64,000 nt of DNA from Streptomyces sp. H39-S7 (GCF_027158205.1 NZ_JAPVLU010000038.1:1-64000), one strand, 5' to 3'. Shown: positions 7,364 to 15,570, numbered from the stretch's first letter. Numbers and translations: made by a program. Notes: a model not told the origin generated them from the letters alone.

Positions 7364-8925
7364 CGGGTAGTGCTCCTGGTCTGGGTGGTGTTGTCGCTCC
7401 GCAGTTGCTGGAGGACAAGGCTCAGTCGGTCGTTTCGGCCGCCTGTCAGGCCCTCGCGCCGCAGGATTTCCCGCAGCTGGACCCGGGTGACCGCTTCGTT
7501 GCCGTCGCGTGCGAGCAGAGCGGGGACGTGGGGGCGGACCTGCTGGGCGAGCTGGTCCGCCGTCTGCTCCGACTCGCGCGGCGGACGCTGCGGGCTGCGG
7601 GACCGGCTGCTGCGCTTGCTCTTGGCCTTCGTGGTCGGCTTCCGCCGCAGAGGAACCTTGTGCCCTGCCCTCGGTCCCCGGTCCCCGGCTGGCTCGGTCC
7701 CCGCGTTGGTGTGGCTCGGTCCCCGGTCCCGGGTGAGGTCGGTCCTCGCGTTGGTGTGGCTCGGTCCCCGGTCCCCGGTGGGTTCGGTCCCCGATTCGGT
7801 CCCGGCCGGTCCTTGAGTCGATTCAGGGGCCTGAGCTGGCATTTCAACCCCAGGGCGGTCGGTCCCCGCACCGTCGTCGTGCCCCTGTTCCAGCTCCGGC
7901 CGGCCAGCTTCGGTCCCCGAGTCACGGTCTTCGCTTCCGGGGACCGGTCCCCTTTCCCTGTGCGGTCCCCGGTCCCCGATCGGTGCGGCGGGACCGTGGG
8001 GACCGCGGGTGGGGACCGCCGTACTGGAGGGGTTCGGGGTGGGGACCGTGGTGGCTGTTCCGCTGGTGCCGTGGTGCGGGGACCAGGGGGAGGGGAGCGG
8101 GACCGTGGCGAGGGTGAGGGCGTGCCGGCGGACGGCGAGTTGGTCGAGCAGCTGCGCGCGCTGGAGGGGGTCGGTGCCGACCGAGGCCCTGCCTAGAGCC
8201 TTCGACAGCCGTCGGGTGAGTCGTCGGCCGCGCTGTCCCTGCTGCTGCTCGGGCGCGCGTTCGGCGAGGCGGGCGGCCAGGGCGACTGCGCGGGTGGTGG
8301 CTCGGTCGCGGGTGATCTGTGCGGCGTCGCGGTCTCGGGCGGCGATGCCCAGGCGGGACAGCAGCCGTTCGCGTGCCTCCCGTCCCAGGGTGGCGAGCAG
8401 CCCGTGGGAGGCGGCGCCCGGGGTGCGCAGGCGCAGTTCGATGCCCATGGCCAGGTGCCAGAGCACCGCCGCCATGATCGGACCGACGAAGGCGCGGACC
8501 GTGCCGCCGACCGGACCGCTCTCGGCGTAGGCGGGGATCACCTGCACCCCGGTGATCACCCAGACCAGCGTGCCCGGCAGGCCCGGCGCCCCCTCGCTGG
8601 CCAAGTGCTCCCGGGCCATCAGGGCGGTTGCGAACAGGGCGAGTTCGGCGGCGGCGAACATCCCGACGCGCTCGGTGGTGCCGGCGATGTCGAGGAAGTC
8701 CGCGGCGAACCGCCACGAGGTGTCCGCGCTGTAGGCGGTGCAGCCGAGCGCGGCGAGGGCAGCGACTTTGACCGCCGGGCTGCCGAGACGTTTCTGCGGG
8801 AGGGCGCCCCGGCGTCGGATCACCCGCCCGGTCAGTACCAGGGAGAGGGCGGCGAGGGGAGCGCCGATCGCGAGGAGGAGTGGCAGATCCGGAGCGGCAC
8901 CAAGGGACAGGACTGGGTGGGTCAT
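7360..8925 (-). CDS. DUF2637-like membrane protein with repetitive tail
   Basis: 521 aa from ATG 8925, which overlaps the WhiB stop (ATGA). Residues ~1-170 contain about four hydrophobic segments (DLPLLLAIGAPLAALSLVL; VKVAALAALGCTAYSA; FAAAELALFATALMA; LVWVITGVQVIPAYA), matching the DUF2637-like proteins found in Streptomyces plasmids and integrative elements, often next to transfer functions. Residues ~200-280 are helical and basic. A Pro/Gly/Thr-rich stretch with repeated GDRGP units and a basic KAKSKRSSRSRS patch follow. The last ~70 residues look like a small winged-helix-like domain (PALLARDGNEAVTRVQLREI, LRREGLTGGRNDRLS). No Walker motif is present, so it is not a TraB/FtsK translocase. 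Spread or membrane-anchoring role inferred. Confidence 0.65.
   Translation of the reverse strand: MTHPVLSLGAAPDLPLLLAIGAPLAALSLVLTGRVIRRRGALPQKRLGSPAVKVAALAALGCTAYSADTSWRFAADFLDIAGTTERVGMFAAAELALFATALMAREHLASEGAPGLPGTLVWVITGVQVIPAYAESGPVGGTVRAFVGPIMAAVLWHLAMGIELRLRTPGAASHGLLATLGREARERLLSRLGIAARDRDAAQITRDRATTRAVALAARLAERAPEQQQGQRGRRLTRRLSKALGRASVGTDPLQRAQLLDQLAVRRHALTLATVPLPSPWSPHHGTSGTATTVPTPNPSSTAVPTRGPHGPAAPIGDRGPHRERGPVPGSEDRDSGTEAGRPELEQGHDDGAGTDRPGVEMPAQAPESTQGPAGTESGTEPTGDRGPSHTNARTDLTRDRGPSHTNAGTEPAGDRGPRAGHKVPLRRKPTTKAKSKRSSRSRSPQRPPRESEQTADQLAQQVRPHVPALLARDGNEAVTRVQLREILRREGLTGGRNDRLSLVLQQLRSDNTTQTRSTTR
7678..7810. repeat. GGTCCCC-rich imperfect tandem repeats inside coding sequence
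   Basis: The plus strand shows repeated GGTCCCCGGTCCCCG blocks separated by GCGTTGGTGTGGCTC, giving about two and a half imperfect copies of a unit near 55 bases. On the minus strand they encode GDRGPSHTNA-type repeats in the membrane protein linker. The repeat is kept in frame, so it probably reflects slippage in a flexible linker rather than a binding array. Confidence 0.55.
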
Positions 8926-9542
8926 GCGGCCTTTCCGAGGGGGACGTGCGCCGAGGCCGGCGCCGCCGGCTGCTGGGTGCCGGGCTGGGTGGCCTTCGGG
9001 GCAGCCGGCTTGCGCTTTCGCTTCTTCTTGGGCTTCGGCACGCCGTAGGTGCGGTCGCGGTCGAAGACCTTGAGGGCGGCCTGGCGCAGCAGGTCGCGGG
9101 CGTGCTTGGGGCTGATCTGCAGGGCGCCGGCGAGCCGGGCGGTGCGCCAGCCGCGGACGTAGGCGTGGTCGATGACGAGCTGGCGCTCGTCCTCGGTCAG
9201 GTGCACGTCGCGCCCGTTGAAGAACGCGATGACGCGGGCGTAGTCGGTGCGCTTGTGCAGCCCGTCGTGCCAGGGGCGCCGTTCGGCTTCGGTGAGCCCG
9301 CCCCAGATGCCCTCCTTGAGGACGTTCTCCAGGGCGAAGTTGAGGCAGTCGCGGCGCACCGGGCACCAGCCGCACAGCTCCTTCGCCTCGGCGATGTCTT
9401 CGTGGTCCCGGGGCCCGGGGAAGAACACGGCGTCGGCGTCCTCGACGTCCATGCCGTGGCACGCGCCGCGGGTGTGCCAGCTGGTGTCACCGATAGCGCG
9501 CAGGCCGGTGGGTGGCGTGTGGTGGGTGGTGATGTGGCGCAT
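8922..9542 (-). CDS. WhiB-family iron-sulfur transcription factor
   Basis: 206 aa. The four WhiB cysteines are present at residues 28, 57, 60 and 66 (RGACHG, ELCGWCPVRRDC), followed by the GIWGG turn at 78-82 and TEAERR. Wbl proteins hold a [4Fe-4S] cluster and act with the principal sigma factor. Unlike short Wbl proteins, this one has an extra ~120-residue C-terminal part: a helix-turn-helix-like segment (RTARLAGALQISPKHARDLL) and a Lys-rich tail. It may therefore contact DNA itself. GGAG lies seven bases before ATG 9542. The stop overlaps the downstream membrane-protein start. Probably controls genes of the element. Confidence 0.9.
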   Translation of the reverse strand: MRHITTHHTPPTGLRAIGDTSWHTRGACHGMDVEDADAVFFPGPRDHEDIAEAKELCGWCPVRRDCLNFALENVLKEGIWGGLTEAERRPWHDGLHKRTDYARVIAFFNGRDVHLTEDERQLVIDHAYVRGWRTARLAGALQISPKHARDLLRQAALKVFDRDRTYGVPKPKKKRKRKPAAPKATQPGTQQPAAPASAHVPLGKAA

Positions 9543-9686
9543 GGTGGTCTCCGATGTGCTGCCGCGTCGGCCGGTCGGGTCGGCGGGAGAAGGACGCGGG
9601 CGTCGGGCGGGTGCCAGTTGCGGCGCAGGGCAGGCGCCGCAGCTGGGGGCAGGACGGTGGCGTGCTGGCGGTGCACGGCAGGGCGA

Positions 9687-10388
9687 TCAGGCCATCGAGG
9701 GCTGCTGGGCCTGCTGGTTCTGCTGGGCGGTGGCGAGGTCGAGGCGGCTGGGGTGCGCGGTGGCACACGGGGCGGTTCCGCGTGCCTTTCCGTCGGGGCC
9801 CGTCCGCCGACGGCGGCACGGCTCGCCGATCGGGGCTAGGCACCAGTCGCAGCGCACCGCGAGGGCGTCGGGCCGGCCCTGGGCGACGGCGGCCTCGCGA
9901 GCTGCGCGGGCGGGCCGGTAGCGCGCGAGGGCTGCCCGGGGGGTGGGCGGTATGCAGGAGCCGACCTCCCGCAGCCGTGCTTCCAGTTCCGGATCGCGCT
10001 GCCCGCTGGTGATGGCCCGGTACTGCATGGGCTGCGCGCTGCCGGTAGCCACTGCGCGCCGGGCGCTGACCAGGGCGGCGGTCCAGGCGGCCTGGTCGTC
10101 TGGGTCGACGGCCGGGGTGGGGTCGGTGTGGCGTCCCAGGCGGTCGCGTCGGTAGCTCTCCCATGGGCGGCCGATATCGGCGGCCACGATCGGGTAGGGC
10201 GAGATGCGGATGTGGTTGCGGGCGGCGATGCGGGCGTCCCAGCCGTGCGGTGTGGCCATCGGCACGTCGCCGAGCAGCTCGTGCCACTGGGCGAGCTGGT
10301 CGCGGGCCTCGCCGGGGTCGGTGCGGCTGGTGCGGGGGTCGAGTCGGCCGATGTAGGCCAGCAGGGCGGCGATTTCGCGGCGGTCCAT
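9687..10388 (-). CDS. Zinc-finger-like plasmid protein
   Basis: 233 aa from ATG 10388, two bases after the upstream rep-like stop. The N-terminal ~150 residues are a mixed helical part (REIAALLAYIGRLDPRTSRT; HIRISPYPIVAADIGRPWES). The C-terminus has a treble-clef-like motif CDWCLAPIGEPCRRRRTGP...CATAHPSR, common in proteins encoded on Streptomyces plasmids and integrative elements. Presumably binds nucleic acid. The ACR-rich tail is unremarkable. Together with the preceding gene it probably belongs to the replication/maintenance part of the element. Confidence 0.6.
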   Translation of the reverse strand: MDRREIAALLAYIGRLDPRTSRTDPGEARDQLAQWHELLGDVPMATPHGWDARIAARNHIRISPYPIVAADIGRPWESYRRDRLGRHTDPTPAVDPDDQAAWTAALVSARRAVATGSAQPMQYRAITSGQRDPELEARLREVGSCIPPTPRAALARYRPARAAREAAVAQGRPDALAVRCDWCLAPIGEPCRRRRTGPDGKARGTAPCATAHPSRLDLATAQQNQQAQQPSMA

Positions 10389-10390
10389 GG

Positions 10391-11290
10391 TCAGCCCTCC
10401 GTTGCGGTCGGCTCGTCGTCGAGAGCGGCGAGGAGGGCTGCGGTGTGGGCCTCGGCGCGGGTCATCCCGCCCGGCTGTGAGGGGCCTTTGCCGGGCAGGG
10501 CGTAGAGGTTCGGGTGGCCTGGGGGGTGTTCTCGGGCGACCCAGGAGCGCCAGTCGGCAGCCCAGACTCCCGCCGACTTCACGCCGCGGTCGGCGCGGTG
10601 GGCCCGCCACTTCGCGTCGGCCGCCCGCAGGCCCTGTTCGCCGAGGCGGTCGAGGTGCCCTTGCTGGCGGGCCCAGGTGTGGGTTTCTGGGTCGACCTTC
10701 CACTCGCTGGCCGAGGTGACGGTGCCAGCCCTACTGCTGTACCTACGGTTCACCTTCGGTTCACTACGGTTCTGGGGGGCGGAATCCGCACCTTCGAGGG
10801 TGCGGATTCCGTGCCTTCGAGGGGTCGGATTCCGTCGCGAGGGTGCGGATTCCGCCCCGGTCGGATTCCGTTGCGAGGGTGCGGATTCCGCTCTCTTGAT
10901 GGGCCAGATCCCGTACCGCTGGAGTCTCTCCGGCTTCAGTTCAGGTAGCGGGTCAGCGTCGGACGGCTCGACGTGTGCGTCCGGGTCTTCCTGTCCGGCG
11001 GCATCGACCTTGGCCAGGAAGGCGGCGGCGCGGGGCAGGCGATAGACAGTGGCGCGAAGCGGTCCCTGATAGCCGTCGAGCAGCTCCAGCTCATCGCCGG
11101 CGACGAGAGCCCGCAGAGCGTCGCGCACCGCGGTCCGCGACGCGTTGGTCCGCTCGACCAGACTCGTCAGCGAGGCCCAGGCCACGCACTGCTGGTCGGG
11201 CACCCGGTCGGCGATCGACAGCAGGACCAGGCGCGCTATTCCCCGGCTGGCACTGTGCTGCCATACCCATTCGCGGGCATCGACGCTCAT
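10391..11290 (-). CDS. Helix-turn-helix protein, probable replication initiator
   Basis: 299 aa from ATG 11290. Residues ~5-95 form a winged helix of the type found in plasmid replication proteins (SVDAREWVWQHSASRGIARL; ASLTSLVERTNASRTAVRDA; LRALVAGDELELLDGYQGPL). The middle (~140-215) is repetitive because the DNA there is an iteron-like array (AESAPS, ADSAP). The C-terminus has WARQQGHLDRLGE and WAADWRSWVAREH, patterns seen in DUF-type C-termini of Streptomyces element proteins. A replication-initiator role is inferred from fold, position and the embedded repeats. The start overlaps the stop of a 34-aa upstream frame (ATGA). Confidence 0.6.
   Translation of the reverse strand: MSVDAREWVWQHSASRGIARLVLLSIADRVPDQQCVAWASLTSLVERTNASRTAVRDALRALVAGDELELLDGYQGPLRATVYRLPRAAAFLAKVDAAGQEDPDAHVEPSDADPLPELKPERLQRYGIWPIKRAESAPSQRNPTGAESAPSRRNPTPRRHGIRTLEGADSAPQNRSEPKVNRRYSSRAGTVTSASEWKVDPETHTWARQQGHLDRLGEQGLRAADAKWRAHRADRGVKSAGVWAADWRSWVAREHPPGHPNLYALPGKGPSQPGGMTRAEAHTAALLAALDDEPTATEG
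10746..10890. repeat. Iteron-like array inside the rep-like gene
   Basis: CGGATTCCG occurs five times in direct orientation at 10803, 10826, 10846, 10862 and 10882 (spacings 23, 20, 16, 20), three of them preceded by GGGTG. An inverted copy CGGAATCCG lies at 10780-10788. Next to it CGGTTC occurs at 10746, 10757 and 10767, one helical turn apart. Phased direct repeats inside a replication gene are a known way to embed an origin. The origin role is inferred. Confidence 0.6.
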
Positions 11291-11391
11291 CGGCCACTCC
11301 CGCCCGTGAGGCGGGGCTGGCAACTCAGTGCGACGAAAGTGGCTGCCGCGCAGGCCAGGAGGATGGGCCTTTTGCGCAGGGCAGGAGGCAT
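11287..11391 (-). CDS. 34-aa hydrophobic peptide upstream of rep-like gene
   Basis: ATG 11391, with AAGGGG about nine bases upstream, encodes MPPALRKRPILLACAAATFV then ALSCQPRLTGGSGR. It has a basic start, one hydrophobic segment and a Cys. The stop overlaps the rep-like start (ATGA). It may be a tiny membrane peptide or simply a coupling leader that sets rep translation. Too short to assign by homology. Confidence 0.4.
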   Translation of the reverse strand: MPPALRKRPILLACAAATFVALSCQPRLTGGSGR

Positions 11392-12305
11392 GCAAGAATC
11401 CCCTTTGCAGTGTTGCCACGCTGAGACGTCCCGAGGAAGGGATCAGCGTGGTGATGGTGGGCAATCTCCGCCCTTGCCGGGGCGGTCATGCCGATTGGCG
11501 TTCGGCGTCCGGGAGTTCGTACCTCTCGGGCGCCGCCGCTGCTTTCGGGTCTGTGTGGTTCGATCCGGGGCGCTGGCTCCTCGCAGCCGCAGTGCCGGGC
11601 GGGGTTGCCCGGGGTGACGATGAACATACGCAGAGACCCGCGCCAAGATCCAGAGTTGGTTCTTAATCTCTGTACTAGTTGCAGAGAGTGACGGGGCGGG
11701 ACGTCGAAACGCCCCTGGGTAGTGCTCGCGCCAGTGTGCCGGGGAGCGTCGCCGCGATGATCTAGAGTGCTTGGCGGGGGCCACGCTTGGAGGCGGTAGG
11801 CGAAGCTGAGCTACGGCATGCTCGCTCCCATTGGCGGAGTTGATTGCACCGCACCCTCACAAAATTGCGTCTCAACAATTTGTTGAACCACGCGCCGGAG
11901 CGATCTGACCCAGGCTTCGCCGGAGCGCCAAAGGCAAGTTCTCGTTCGCCTGGGAGGCGGGGCTGCCAAGGTAGCCCGCGCTATCCCGTAGACCGTGCCA
12001 AGGCGAAGGTAGGCCATGGCTGCGACGCTGTTTGCCGCCATGATGTGCCCGCGTCGGGGCTGGCGCAAGCGCTTGTCGGCATTGGTCGGCCAAGAGGGGG
12101 CTCACGGGTCCATCCGATCTTTCGAGCAGGTTCCGCACCCTGGTGCGGCGACGTTGAAGTCACGGGACGTAGCGCTCGCGCATCTGTCGCGTGAGCAGCC
12201 CCGACACGAAGCGGAGCCACAAGTTCAGTTGCTATCCTAGACAGATGATCGAACAGATTGTCTACTGGTATCAACCGTGATTAATACCGAAGGAGAGGAG
12301 CTGTC
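11392..12305. other. Long divergent control region
   Basis: About 910 bases between the minus-strand rep block and the plus-strand XRE triad. No gene is supported. It holds a small hairpin at 11667-11687 (TCTCTG, nine bases, CAGAGA) next to TAGTACAGAG on the minus strand, which looks like a GntR-type half site before the rep block. It also holds the inverted repeat before the XRE gene listed separately. Promoters in both directions are expected here. Confidence 0.5.
12238..12264. promoter_or_regulatory. Inverted repeat upstream of XRE gene, operator candidate
   Basis: TAGACA (12238-12243) and TGTCTA (12259-12264) are inverted and centred 21 bases apart. A second weaker pair GGTAT...ATACC lies at 12267-12288. 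They sit 40-70 bases before the GTG start of the XRE gene, the usual place for an autoregulated XRE repressor. Confidence 0.45.
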
Positions 12306-12947
12306 GTGACCCATGACCAGGGAACGCAGACTCCGGACGACGCCCACGAGCAGCCCGCCAGGGGCACCTTCGCCCAGCGCCTAGACTTCCTGTGCACTCA
12401 CGATCCGCGGGGTCCCCTCAGTAACCCGCAGGTCGTGCAGATGCTTGAGGAGCAGGGTCTGCCCAGCTTCTCGGGCACCTACATGTGGCAGTTGCGCACC
12501 GGTCGGGCTGATAATCCGACGTTGAAGCACATGGACGCTCTTGCGGATCTGTTTGGGGTGCCGAGGGACTACTGGGCCAGTGCCGCCACGGCGAGGGTCG
12601 TTGACGCCCTGATTGTCCAGCTCAACGGGCTGAAGGCATCCGGTGCGTCGCCCGAGAAGTTGCATCGACAGCTCGCCAAATTCACTCAGAAGATGAGCGC
12701 GGGCACCCCTCCCGCAGCCCTCAAGGCGCAACTGGATGAACTGGCCCGACTGAATCAGCACGGAGTGAGCGCGGTTACGCTGAAAAGCCTGCAGGACGCG
12801 CGAGTCAGCAGCATCGCCATGCGCGCGGTGGGGCTGAGTGACGGAGGGCTTTCCGCTGTCCAAGCCGTCCTTGAACAGTTCCGACGAGCCGAAGGACTGC
12901 GGCCCGTTCCGCCCGAGGGTGAGCGGGGGGCACTATCTGACGATTAG
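12306..12947 (+). CDS. XRE-family transcriptional regulator
   Basis: 213 aa from GTG 12306, preceded by a strong AAGGAGAGGAG. The N-terminal ~90 residues form an XRE-like helix-turn-helix (FAQRLDFLCTHDPRGPLSNP; FSGTYMWQLRTGRADNPTLK; MDALADLFGVPRDYW), typical of streptomycete regulators paired with an ImmA-type protease. The rest is helical and may be the part sensed or cleaved. It is first in a three-gene unit: 15 bases to the metallopeptidase, which overlaps the membrane protein gene. An inverted repeat in its promoter suggests self-regulation. Confidence 0.85.
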   Translation: MTHDQGTQTPDDAHEQPARGTFAQRLDFLCTHDPRGPLSNPQVVQMLEEQGLPSFSGTYMWQLRTGRADNPTLKHMDALADLFGVPRDYWASAATARVVDALIVQLNGLKASGASPEKLHRQLAKFTQKMSAGTPPAALKAQLDELARLNQHGVSAVTLKSLQDARVSSIAMRAVGLSDGGLSAVQAVLEQFRRAEGLRPVPPEGERGALSDD

Positions 12948-12962
12948 CACGAGGAGTGACCC

Positions 12963-13523
12963 ATGAGGCGCCGCTCACGCCGTACCGGCCGAGCCGGAGT
13001 GCCTGCGCCGGCGCAGTCGATCCAGGGCGCATGCCGGACCTTCGTCCGGTCCCTGGATCTGCCTTGTGTGCACGGCGTTCGCGAGCTGACGGACTACATC
13101 GAGCGCCTGATTGGCGAGCCGATCATCATCTCGCCGAGCCTTTCTGCCGATGGACGCACCCCCTGCGGCCTGCTGGTCAAGATTGATGGGGTAAATCACA
13201 TCGGCTATGACCCGAGCACCAGCTCGTCTCACCAGGACGACATCATTGCCCATGAGTTCGGTCACCTTCTCAAAGGGCACGCGGGCGGGCAGGTAACCCC
13301 GGCATCCGCCGCCGGGATCATCCTCGGGGACATTGACCCAGACCTGATCCAGATGGTTCTCTGCCGGGCCCGGTACGACGACAAGCAGGAGTTGGAAGCC
13401 GAGATCATCGGCACCTACCTGCAAGCGCACGTCCGCCGCTCCAGCGGTGCTCCCGCGACACAAGGGCCGGACGGTGACCGGATCCTGCAAACTCTCATAC
13501 GACGAAAGAACAATCCACAGTGA
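12963..13523 (+). CDS. ImmA/IrrE-family metallopeptidase
   Basis: 186 aa. A zinc-protease motif HEFGH lies at residues 97-101 (DDIIAHEFGHLLKGHAGG), with a later acidic helix ELEAEIIGTYLQ that can supply the third ligand. Family members cleave cognate XRE repressors, as ImmA does in ICEBs1. GAGGAG precedes ATG 12963. The gene lies between the XRE regulator and a membrane protein whose GTGA start overlaps its stop. The natural inference is a signal-induced switch in which this protease removes the upstream XRE protein. Confidence 0.85.
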   Translation: MRRRSRRTGRAGVPAPAQSIQGACRTFVRSLDLPCVHGVRELTDYIERLIGEPIIISPSLSADGRTPCGLLVKIDGVNHIGYDPSTSSSHQDDIIAHEFGHLLKGHAGGQVTPASAAGIILGDIDPDLIQMVLCRARYDDKQELEAEIIGTYLQAHVRRSSGAPATQGPDGDRILQTLIRRKNNPQ

Positions 13524-14707
13524 GCGCGCTGCACCCCTACTGCCTGGCCATATCCAGCCTGGGATTCGTCCTGTTGCTCTGGGGTCTGAAGAGCAGCAAG
13601 AAGAAGACGAATGCAGCGCTCCTGCTGCTGGCTCTGACGTACCTGGCTTCGGCCGGCTCCTTCGTTATCGAGATGCCGCCGATCTGGTCCCGCATCGACA
13701 ACACCTTCGGCGTCACCAACATCGCCGTCCCGCTCTCGCAGAGCTGGGTCATGCTGGTGTGCACGTGCCAGAGCAGCGTCATCGCCTACTGGGCCTACGC
13801 CCCCAGCCAGGCGCGCCGTGCAGCGAAGTGGTTCTTCGCCGCCGGCGCTGTCGTCATCGCCGGCCTGCTGGTGACGTTCTTCAAGATCCCTCCCGACGAC
13901 TTCGCCACCTTCCAGGTGCGGGAGTGGTCCTACGCCACCTACCTGAGCATCTACATCGCCGCCTACACCGCCGCCCAGGGGTACCTCACCGTCCAGTGCT
14001 GGAAGCTCGCGCACCGCGTGGGCGTGGCCTGGGTCGCCTGGAGCCTGCGCATCATCTCCGTGGGCGCTCTCATCACCATCGGCCAGAGCATCATCCGCAC
14101 CGCGAACCTCCTCGGTATGGCCGACGTCAAGTGGCTCGACCTTGCGTGGCTATGCGGCGACCTCGGCACGCTACTCACCAGCGTCGGCTACCTCCTGCCC
14201 ACCCTTGTCGACCGCGCCCGCGAAACCTACACATGGGCCAACGAGCACTACACCTACAAGCGCCTCGGCCCCCTGTGGGAGGCCCTCCACACCGCTTCCC
14301 CGGAGATCACCGCCGTCAAGGCCCCGCCCCAGCGCACCACCTTCCTGCGCCTGCGTTCGATCAACTTCGCCCTGTACCGGCGTAGCACCGAGATCCGCGA
14401 CGGCATGATCGAACTGCGACCATATCTGGACGCCGGCGCCCGCGGCTCCGCCGAAACCCGCCACGCGCAACTCGCCGCGCCCGAACACGCCGCCGCCGTG
14501 ACCGCCGAGCAGATCCACCAGGCACTACGCGCCCACCAGGAAGGGCGCCAGGCCACGACCTCGGTCGAGTGGGCCGACGCCCGGGTGCCAGCTGACACTG
14601 CCGCACGGGAAATGCAGCTCCTTTTGCGCATTGCGGCCCATTTCAAGCGCCAGGCCACGGCCGCTGCCGCAGCACCTGGCTCTCCACTGGTGCCGACAGC
14701 CAGCTAA
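13520..14707 (+). CDS. MAB_1171c-family membrane protein (putative transporter)
   Basis: 395 aa from GTG 13520, overlapping the protease stop. The first ~215 residues hold about seven membrane segments (YCLAISSLGFVLLLWGL; AALLLLALTYLASAGSFVI; AAGAVVIAGLLVTFF; YLSIYIAAYTAAQGYLTV; IISVGALITIGQSII; and others), followed by a ~180-residue cytosolic tail (YTYKRLGPLWEALHTASPEI; LRLRSINFALYRRSTEIRDG). This architecture and the tail motif fit the MAB_1171c putative-transporter family, often found beside XRE/ImmA genes in actinobacteria. Transport has not been shown for the family; a membrane sensor feeding the protease is also possible. Confidence 0.75.
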   Translation: MSALHPYCLAISSLGFVLLLWGLKSSKKKTNAALLLLALTYLASAGSFVIEMPPIWSRIDNTFGVTNIAVPLSQSWVMLVCTCQSSVIAYWAYAPSQARRAAKWFFAAGAVVIAGLLVTFFKIPPDDFATFQVREWSYATYLSIYIAAYTAAQGYLTVQCWKLAHRVGVAWVAWSLRIISVGALITIGQSIIRTANLLGMADVKWLDLAWLCGDLGTLLTSVGYLLPTLVDRARETYTWANEHYTYKRLGPLWEALHTASPEITAVKAPPQRTTFLRLRSINFALYRRSTEIRDGMIELRPYLDAGARGSAETRHAQLAAPEHAAAVTAEQIHQALRAHQEGRQATTSVEWADARVPADTAAREMQLLLRIAAHFKRQATAAAAAPGSPLVPTAS

Positions 14708-14790
14708 CCCCCATGGACTGCGCCTTGGCATGTCAACCCAGTTCAGACGTGTCCCTGACCGCGGCTCCGGCGGGTCGGGGGCACGTTGCG

Positions 14791-15570
14791 CTACAGGGCT
14801 TCGCCTCCGCGCACGGCTGATCCGACCATTCGCACCGCGCTGTGAAGACCCCGCCGTGCACCCCCCGACCGTGACGGCACACACCGCTGCGCCGCCACGT
14901 CGTACTCCATCCCCAAGAGCCCCGCATGATCGGTATCCACCGGCTCCCAGTGCACCGGCCATCCCCGATCGAGTACGGCCCTCGCGAATTTCTGCGACTC
15001 CCGCCAGTCCAGCACGTCGTCTGCCGTTCCGTGCGACAACCACACAGGTACCGGCGACTCGGTGGTTGTGGCCAGGTCCTCGACGGGTGGAGTGCCGGAC
15101 GAGCGTGCCACCAGATCGTAGCGGCCGGCCAGACCCACCACCGCTAGTGGGCGCCAGCCGTCCGCCAGGTCAGGGCGGAGCGCCATCGACACCGCGGACC
15201 CCGCTCCCGCTGACCAGCCGACTGTCACCAGCCGCCCGTCGCCCCCGTGCTCGGTGGCGTGCTCCCGCACGTACGCCAGCGCACCGAGCAGGTCCCCTTG
15301 ACCGCCGTCCTTCGCGTCCGACTGCCAGTCCGCCGCAAACGCTGTGATGCTCAGGCGAGCAAGTTGCTCCGCGATCGCGGCCATGACGTCTCGCTCGTTC
15401 GGCCCGAGCCCGTGCCACAGAAGGACGGCAGGTCGTGCCACAACGCCAACGTGTGTGGGTTTGTACACGTCGATCAACCTGCCGCGGCTGGTCTTGACCG
15501 TCAGCTGTTCCACGCCGTTCGCCACGTTCTTTCCCCTGCTCCATGGTTGTCGCTTCTTTGATCTACTCAT
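14791..15570 (-). CDS. Alpha/beta hydrolase at the end of the lanthipeptide cluster
   Basis: 259 aa. An alpha/beta hydrolase fold is indicated by the oxyanion-type LLWHGLGPNERD (residues ~50-60), the nucleophile elbow VGWSAGAG (Ser in GWSAG, ~118), and the late acid/His region HGTADDVLD and DTDHAGLLG. It resembles dienelactone hydrolase / acyl-peptidase-like enzymes. GAGGG lies seven bases before ATG 15570. It follows the SpaB_C-like gene by 89 bases on the same strand, so it may be the last gene of the lan operon. Hydrolysis of an ester, or leader trimming, is conceivable but not shown; it may simply be a neighbour. Confidence 0.7.
   Translation of the reverse strand: MSRSKKRQPWSRGKNVANGVEQLTVKTSRGRLIDVYKPTHVGVVARPAVLLWHGLGPNERDVMAAIAEQLARLSITAFAADWQSDAKDGGQGDLLGALAYVREHATEHGGDGRLVTVGWSAGAGSAVSMALRPDLADGWRPLAVVGLAGRYDLVARSSGTPPVEDLATTTESPVPVWLSHGTADDVLDWRESQKFARAVLDRGWPVHWEPVDTDHAGLLGMEYDVAAQRCVPSRSGGARRGLHSAVRMVGSAVRGGEAL

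Noticed and set aside
8926..9462. N-terminal extension of the DUF2637-like protein frame
   Set aside because: It is the shadow of the WhiB gene; ATG 8925 overlaps the WhiB stop.
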